A stretch of 9,802 nucleotides of DNA from contig JAQCER010000060.1 of the NCBI GenBank assembly GCA_027618625.1, positions 1-9,802 of the forward strand, in the 5' to 3' direction. The stretch comes from Verrucomicrobiota bacterium. GTDB taxonomy: Bacteria > Verrucomicrobiota > Verrucomicrobiia > Verrucomicrobiales > DEV007. A program made the position numbers and the translations under genes. This document shows, piece after piece, positions 7,601 to 9,802 of the stretch. The notes under the pieces are model-generated. The model made no database searches. It was not told where the DNA came from and worked only from the letters and a program-made list of their open reading frames with translations. Position 1 is the stretch's first letter. Each line of letters begins with the position of its first letter.

Positions 7601-9580
7601 GCCATTGGCTGCAAGCGCGAGATTGTTGGCGCCTTCAATGAATGCACCGCCAATCTCGACGGGCGATGGTAGATTTAGAATCGGCCACAAAATACCGCTC
7701 TTCTCTGGATCGCCAGACCACCCTGCATCGGCGAGTTCTCCTGCGCCGCCTTCTTCGGTTACGCCTGCCGCTTCGAAGCTTTCTTGAAAGGCTTGAACGC
7801 CATCGACATCGACGCGGAAATTGTCAAAGAACACCGTGCCCGGCTCGCCACCGCCGCAGCATGACGCGTCAAAATTAGAGCTGAAGATCACCAACGTGCC
7901 ACCGGCAACCGGGCCCGACGTACCGGTCAGGGAACTGGCATCGCCACTGAAGGTTAATGTATTCTCCACCCAGTCGCCGTCGTCTGCGACGTTCCACTCG
8001 GCGACAGTGCGATAGATTTGACCGATGAATTCCCTGGCACCGCCACCGCTGGGAACCACCCACGCCTGCAGGCTGCTATCACCCTGGCCAGGATCGCCTT
8101 TGGGATTGCCGGCGTCCACTTTCAGCACGTAAGTCTTGCCTGCCGCAAGGACAATTCCTGTATTGACTTCGATGGAACTATCGTCATCGATGAATGCGAT
8201 CACATTGCCGTCAGAAGCGGGCAAATCCACATCGGGAACAGTGTCAGGCTCGGGCTCGATCGGTTTGCCGGTGCCGACGGGCCAAAACAGGCCACCGCCG
8301 CCGAGCCATCCCGCGTCTGTGACGAAGCCTTCTTCGCCTGCTGCGAGCCCGGCTCCTTCGAAGCTGTCTGCGAACACCTCGGTATTGTTGACTTCGACGC
8401 GGAAGTTGTCGAAATAGACGCGGCCCGGCTCGCCGCCACCACAGCAGGACGCGTCGAAATTGGAACTGAGAATGACAAGGCTGCCGCCGGCAACCGGCCC
8501 ATTTCCGCCTGTCAATGAGCTGACACTGCCGCTGAAAGTGAAGGTGTTCTCCACCCAGCCACCGTCCGGCGCAACTTTCCAACCCGGGACGGTGCGAAAG
8601 TTCTGACCGATGAACTCCCTGGCACCGCCTCCTTCCGGAACGACCCAGGCCTGCAGGCTGCTGTCTCCCTGGCCCTCCTCTCCTGGCGGATTGCCAGTGT
8701 CCACCTTCAACGTGTAAGTCTTCCCGGCCTCAATCGTAATGCCGGTGTCGATTTCGATGAGTCCATCATCATCGACGAAGGCGTAAACATTTCCCTCAGA
8801 CGCCAGCAGAACGAAGGGCTCCGGCTTGCCCGCCTCGTAGTGTTCCAGAATCTCTGCCTCGGTTAGAGCACGGTCGTAGACGGCAACTTCATCGAGCAAG
8901 CCTTTCCAGGCAAATCCCGAAGTCGGGGTGCGCGTCCTGCCAATGTACCAAAGTCCGTCATCGCCACCACCGTCCGCCAGGTTGCCGCCATCGACCATCT
9001 CCTCTCCCTGCTCACCATCGAGAAAGATCGTCGCCGTTCCTCCTCCACCATCGGCGTCGCCAAAGAAAATGCCGACGACGTGATGCCATGTGCCGAGTTC
9101 GAGGGGGGCGTTGGTTCTTGGAACCACAACGCCATTTGCCTGCACCACCATGTTGCCGCGGTATTCCTGGCTCTTATTGAAATCGAGTTCGTAGCTGCCC
9201 CCCCACCGGGCCATCACCGGCGCAAAGCCAGTAGTCACATCTTCATCCAGATTCACCCAGGCCTCGATCGAGACCGAGTCTCCGGGATGCAGTGGATCTC
9301 CCAGCGCCACGTGCGTTCCATTTGCTCCATCGAATCGCGCGGCTTTCCCGAGCCCCGGATTGGAACTGTCTTCACCCAACGTGATGCCGCCTTCATAGGT
9401 GCCGTCGCGGTTGCTTTGCTCATCTTTTGCCGGCGTGGCGACGTCGGCTTCTTCAAATCGCCAGTAGTGCACCGGATTGTCGGCGGCGATGATGTCGGGA
9501 TATTCCTGCGCGAGAGCCGTTTGAACAAACAGTGGAAGCCCCGAGCAAGCGACGACGAGAATTCGAGCAGAAGATGTCAT
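4655..9580 (-). CDS. Giant secreted multi-lectin protein (LamG-A-A-B-B-B-B-LamG)
   Basis: I choose ATG 9578-9580, giving 1641 residues. The frame extends to a TTG at 9643, but that would put 21 residues with two prolines and several charges before the signal peptide. From the ATG, residues 1-24 are a clean signal peptide (M-T-S-S-A-R, hydrophobic core, A-L-A before Q25). Order: LamG 1, 27-251 (V-H-Y-W-R-F-E-E, T-W-H-H-V-V-G, L-D-E-V-A-V-Y); A1, 259-435, and A2, 454-634 (jelly-roll-like, ending F-D-N-F-R-V); four F5/8 type C (discoidin)-like B modules, 641-802, 817-978, 992-1151 and 1159-1320; LamG 2, 1332-1559; C-terminal module 1565-1641 (S-R-D-P-A-N-G-N-V-T-L-T-F, Y-R-V-E-T-S-T-S-L). There is no catalytic domain, membrane segment, sortase motif or PEP-CTERM. 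Expected role: extracellular or surface binding of glycans or matrix. The ligand is unknown. Confidence 0.85.
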   Translation of the reverse strand: MTSSARILVVACSGLPLFVQTALAQEYPDIIAADNPVHYWRFEEADVATPAKDEQSNRDGTYEGGITLGEDSSNPGLGKAARFDGANGTHVALGDPLHPGDSVSIEAWVNLDEDVTTGFAPVMARWGGSYELDFNKSQEYRGNMVVQANGVVVPRTNAPLELGTWHHVVGIFFGDADGGGGTATIFLDGEQGEEMVDGGNLADGGGDDGLWYIGRTRTPTSGFAWKGLLDEVAVYDRALTEAEILEHYEAGKPEPFVLLASEGNVYAFVDDDGLIEIDTGITIEAGKTYTLKVDTGNPPGEEGQGDSSLQAWVVPEGGGAREFIGQNFRTVPGWKVAPDGGWVENTFTFSGSVSSLTGGNGPVAGGSLVILSSNFDASCCGGGEPGRVYFDNFRVEVNNTEVFADSFEGAGLAAGEEGFVTDAGWLGGGGLFWPVGTGKPIEPEPDTVPDVDLPASDGNVIAFIDDDSSIEVNTGIVLAAGKTYVLKVDAGNPKGDPGQGDSSLQAWVVPSGGGAREFIGQIYRTVAEWNVADDGDWVENTLTFSGDASSLTGTSGPVAGGTLVIFSSNFDASCCGGGEPGTVFFDNFRVDVDGVQAFQESFEAAGVTEEGGAGELADAGWSGDPEKSGILWPILNLPSPVEIGGAFIEGANNLALAANGALATSPDPKIADPFGPENAINGIYGLDNAESKSWISAENNSSIIIDLAGASSSVSMIAWSSDNTAAINNRVTGTYKVAFTNDAAVSAGSAWTNLGRVTFTTNTPADLVRHLYAFDPFAATGIRIVTESAGAQIAIDEIEVYPVGTPIPIPTPELTAVFIGGSFIDGATNLALAANGGVASSPDPKIADPFGPENAINGIYGLDNAVSKSWISAEGNSSIIIDLAGGSSSVELVTLSSDNTGAINNRVTGIYTLEFTNDAAVNADSNWTPMGKVTVTTNTPTDLMRHVYQFSPFDATGIRVVTQSAGAQIAIDEIEVYPAGTNPIPFNILVPIEIGGTMDAAANLALAANGGVATSPDAKIADPFGPENTINGIYGLDSAASKAWISAEANSSILVALAERSLIARVAWGSDNTAAISNRVTGTYILESTNDDVVQVGSEWTEIGRITIPTNTPEDLMRQVYPFAPVEATGIRILTQSIGAQIAIDEIEIYAPVPILEAVVVGGSFIEGATNFALAANGATALSPDANIAAPFGPENAINGIYGLDNAESKSWISAEGNSSIIVDLAGATTNIGVIAWSSDNTGAINNRVLGTYTLSFTNDATVSADSNWITLGKVVVTSNTPQDLMRHVYMVGPVDATGIRIVTESNGPQIAIDEIEVYPAGTNPFGPLGRYASTVLADRPVHYWRFEETSTDSPARDERGAQDGVYAGEVELSQPSAFPALGIAMHLDGEPGTHVDLGEDGPMVESSITVEAWVNLDDDATTQFAPIVARWDGSFELDVNNPDGGFVDMVIRSDSNAFLDPSSEEPLEVGTWHHVVGMFDGESDGGGGVGRVYVDGVLGLEVEGGGDLQNQGGDDGHWYVGRTRTESSPFGWKGFIDEVAIYNYALTEEQILNHIAVATGGAVLGFEIISLSRDPANGNVTLTFRSVPGRTYRVETSTSLENPWAEIADGLDASDGELTSFIDTEATLDLPELYYRVVQE
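4658..4888 (-). other. C-terminal S-T-S-L-x-x-W module of the lectin protein
   Basis: Encodes residues 1565-1641. Pattern: S-L-S-R-D-P-A-N-G-N-V-T-L-T-F, V-P-G-R-T-Y-R-V-E-T-S-T-S-L-E-N-P-W, then a closing Y-Y-R-V-V. I recognise it as a recurrent C-terminal module of exported Verrucomicrobiota proteins. A related version ends the CotH protein. A role in export or retention is possible but unproven. Confidence 0.55.
4904..5587 (-). repeat. LamG module 2
   Basis: Encodes residues 1332-1559. It shares with module 1 the opening R/N-P-V-H-Y-W-R-F-E-E, A-W-V-N-L-D-D-D, G-T-W-H-H-V-V-G, G-G-D-D-G-x-W-Y-V-G-R-T-R-T and the closing D-E-V-A-I-Y. It is followed directly by the C-terminal module, so the two LamG copies bracket the A and B array. 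Confidence 0.85.
5621..6106 (-). repeat. B (discoidin-like) module 4
   Basis: Encodes residues 1159-1320. The core returns to the pattern of modules 1 and 2 (K-S-W-I-S-A-E-G, I-I-V-D-L-A-G, E-I-E-V-Y-P-A-G). It has A-A-P-F-G-P-E-N in place of A-D-P-F-G-P-E-N, and N-F-A-L-A-A-N-G in place of N-L-A-L-A-A-N-G. Confidence 0.8.
6128..6607 (-). repeat. B (discoidin-like) module 3, divergent
   Basis: Encodes residues 992-1151, about two residues shorter than its siblings. The start reads G-G-T-M-D-A-A instead of G-G-S-F-I-E-G. The usual I-I-I-D-L-A-G becomes I-L-V-A-L-A-E, so the conserved Asp of that strand is lost. The K-S-W becomes K-A-W and the end reads E-I-E-I-Y-A-P. It is the most diverged copy. 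Confidence 0.78.
6647..7132 (-). repeat. B (discoidin-like) module 2
   Basis: Encodes residues 817-978. It is close to module 1 in length (162 residues) and in all core blocks. Differences cluster in the middle (V-E-L-V-T-L-S-S-D-N instead of V-S-M-I-A-W-S-S-D-N). Confidence 0.8.
7175..7660 (-). repeat. B (discoidin-like) module 1
   Basis: Encodes residues 641-802. It contains the blocks shared by the B copies: N-L-A-L-A-A-N-G, A-D-P-F-G-P-E-N-A-I-N-G-I-Y-G-L-D, K-S-W-I-S-A-E, N-S-S-I-I-I-D-L-A-G, N-N-R-V-T-G-T-Y, F-T-N-D, G-I-R-I-V-T and Q-I-A-I-D-E-I-E-V-Y. A-I-N-G, W-I-S, I-D-L, G-I-R-I and E-I-E-V-Y match the skeleton of F5/8 type C domains. Confidence 0.8.
7679..8221 (-). repeat. A module, copy 2
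   Basis: Encodes residues 454-634. Very similar to copy 1 with a few short length differences near the C-terminal edge, where both copies end in D-A-G-W-x-G and a W-P pair. It retains the C-C-G-G-G-E-P-G loop. The linker between the copies is rich in P and acidic residues (P-I-E-P-E-P-D). Confidence 0.7.
8276..8806 (-). repeat. A module, copy 1
   Basis: Encodes residues 259-435. Conserved blocks with copy 2: G-N-V-x-A-F-x-D-D-D, A-G-K-T-Y-x-L-K-V-D-x-G-N-P, G-Q-G-D-S-S-L-Q-A-W-V-V-P, G-G-G-A-R-E-F-I-G-Q, S-S-N-F-D-A-S-C-C-G-G-G-E-P-G and F-D-N-F-R-V. The pattern of an ageing (A-G-x-T-Y-x-L) strand, then a W-x-x-N/V-x-x-T-F/L-x-F segment, then F-D-N-F-R-V resembles jelly-roll carbohydrate-binding modules. 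I cannot assign it to a named family. Confidence 0.7.
8828..9502 (-). repeat. LamG module 1
   Basis: Encodes residues 27-251, a concanavalin-like LamG fold. Shared with the second copy: A-D-x-P-V-H-Y-W-R-F-E-E, E-A-W-V-N-L-D, A-R-W-x-G-S-x-E-L-D, G-T-W-H-H-V-V-G, G-G-D-D-G-x-W-Y-x-G-R-T-R-T, W-K-G and D-E-V-A-x-Y. Such domains usually bind glycans or proteins, often with calcium. Confidence 0.85.
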
Positions 9581-9675
9581 GGGGAAAACAATTGGGGTTG
9601 GGTCCTTTTGCCTAGGAAATACATTATCCAGTGCCTGCAACAATCACGGTTTCGGGAATAATGAGCAATGACAGA

Positions 9676-9704
9676 TTGCGCAATTTCTTTATACACTTGC
9701 GCAA
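9676..9704. promoter_or_regulatory. Paired TTGCGCAA palindromes upstream of the operon
   Basis: Two identical 8-base palindromes TTGCGCAA lie at 9676-9683 and 9697-9704, with starts 21 bases apart, about two helical turns. The first extends to the 10-base palindrome ATTGCGCAAT (9675-9684). Between them, on the minus strand, is TATAAA (9688-9693), a possible -10 element, though no good -35 sits 16-18 bases upstream of it. The arrangement looks like a tandem operator over a promoter. Regulator unknown. Confidence 0.35.
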
Positions 9705-9708
9705 AAAC

Positions 9709-9720
9709 CATTCATGAATG
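9709..9720. promoter_or_regulatory. 12-base perfect palindrome upstream of the operon
   Basis: CATTCATGAATG is its own reverse complement. It lies five bases beyond the TTGCGCAA pair, on the side away from the operon. It could be part of the same operator region, or chance in an AT-richer stretch. Confidence 0.25.
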
Positions 9721-9802
9721 CCTAACGAACATTTCGTGCGGAAAACTAGGGCGTGTTTTCAAATGTGATGGAGCGTGTAATCTATTGATGCAAAGAGGAA
9801 TA

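Larger units (their letters stand above)
9581..9802. other. Upstream region of the operon, no gene seen
   Basis: The region is visibly AT-richer than the coding parts and contains the palindromes listed separately. On the minus strand, GATAAT (9623-9628) is another possible -10 element, 42 bases before the chosen ATG, and would exclude the upstream TTG as start. An AAAGGA (9603-9608) lies about 22 bases before the ATG, too far for a normal ribosome site. No coding frame with recognisable content runs off the right edge. Confidence 0.4.

Noticed and set aside
5621..8806. Repeats considered as a CRISPR array or DNA-level satellite
   Set aside because: The period is about 490-590 bases, copies are in frame and diverged at wobble sites, and there are no short repeats with unique spacers. 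They are protein domain repeats.
9080..9661. Plus-strand open frame of 193 residues opposite LamG module 1
   Set aside because: Antisense to conserved LamG sequence. Its product has no recognisable motif and its start lies inside the module.
9694..9716. Sigma-54 type promoter upstream of the operon
   Set aside because: No GG and GC pair with ten-base spacing was found on the minus strand here.

Overview
The window reads as part of a Verrucomicrobiota genome, or a close relative in the Planctomycetota-Verrucomicrobiota-Chlamydiota group. This is inferred from protein style, not from a marker gene. Both long proteins are secreted mosaics of LamG, discoidin, lamin-tail and CotH modules. Both end in a module with a Y-x-V-E-x-S-T-x-L-x-x-W core, which I associate with large exported proteins of that phylum. 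No RNA gene, CRISPR array, insertion sequence or complete transposase was seen.

Layout. Positions 1-345 (+) hold the 3' end of a GC-rich gene whose last module is a galactose-binding-like beta-sandwich. Positions 346 to about 477 hold nothing recognisable. About 478-808 (-) holds a frameshifted, truncated remnant of an uncharacterised conserved protein family. Positions 809-4627 (-) encode a 1272-residue secreted CotH-kinase/lamin-tail protein. After a 27-base gap, 4655-9580 (-) encodes a 1641-residue secreted multi-lectin protein with order LamG, A, A, B, B, B, B, LamG, C-terminal module, where B is discoidin-like (F5/8 type C). Positions 9581-9802 are the upstream region of this pair and contain notable palindromes.

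How the genes may work together. The two minus-strand genes look like one operon, transcribed from the right end with the lectin gene first. Both products have signal peptides and no membrane anchor. The lectin protein probably binds glycans or other surfaces. The second protein carries the CotH fold, known in spore coats as an atypical protein kinase that phosphorylates co-exported coat proteins. A secreted kinase next to a giant repeat protein suggests a kinase-substrate pair, but this is inference. The left end differs in base composition and carries a gene remnant, so the operon may border a transferred segment.
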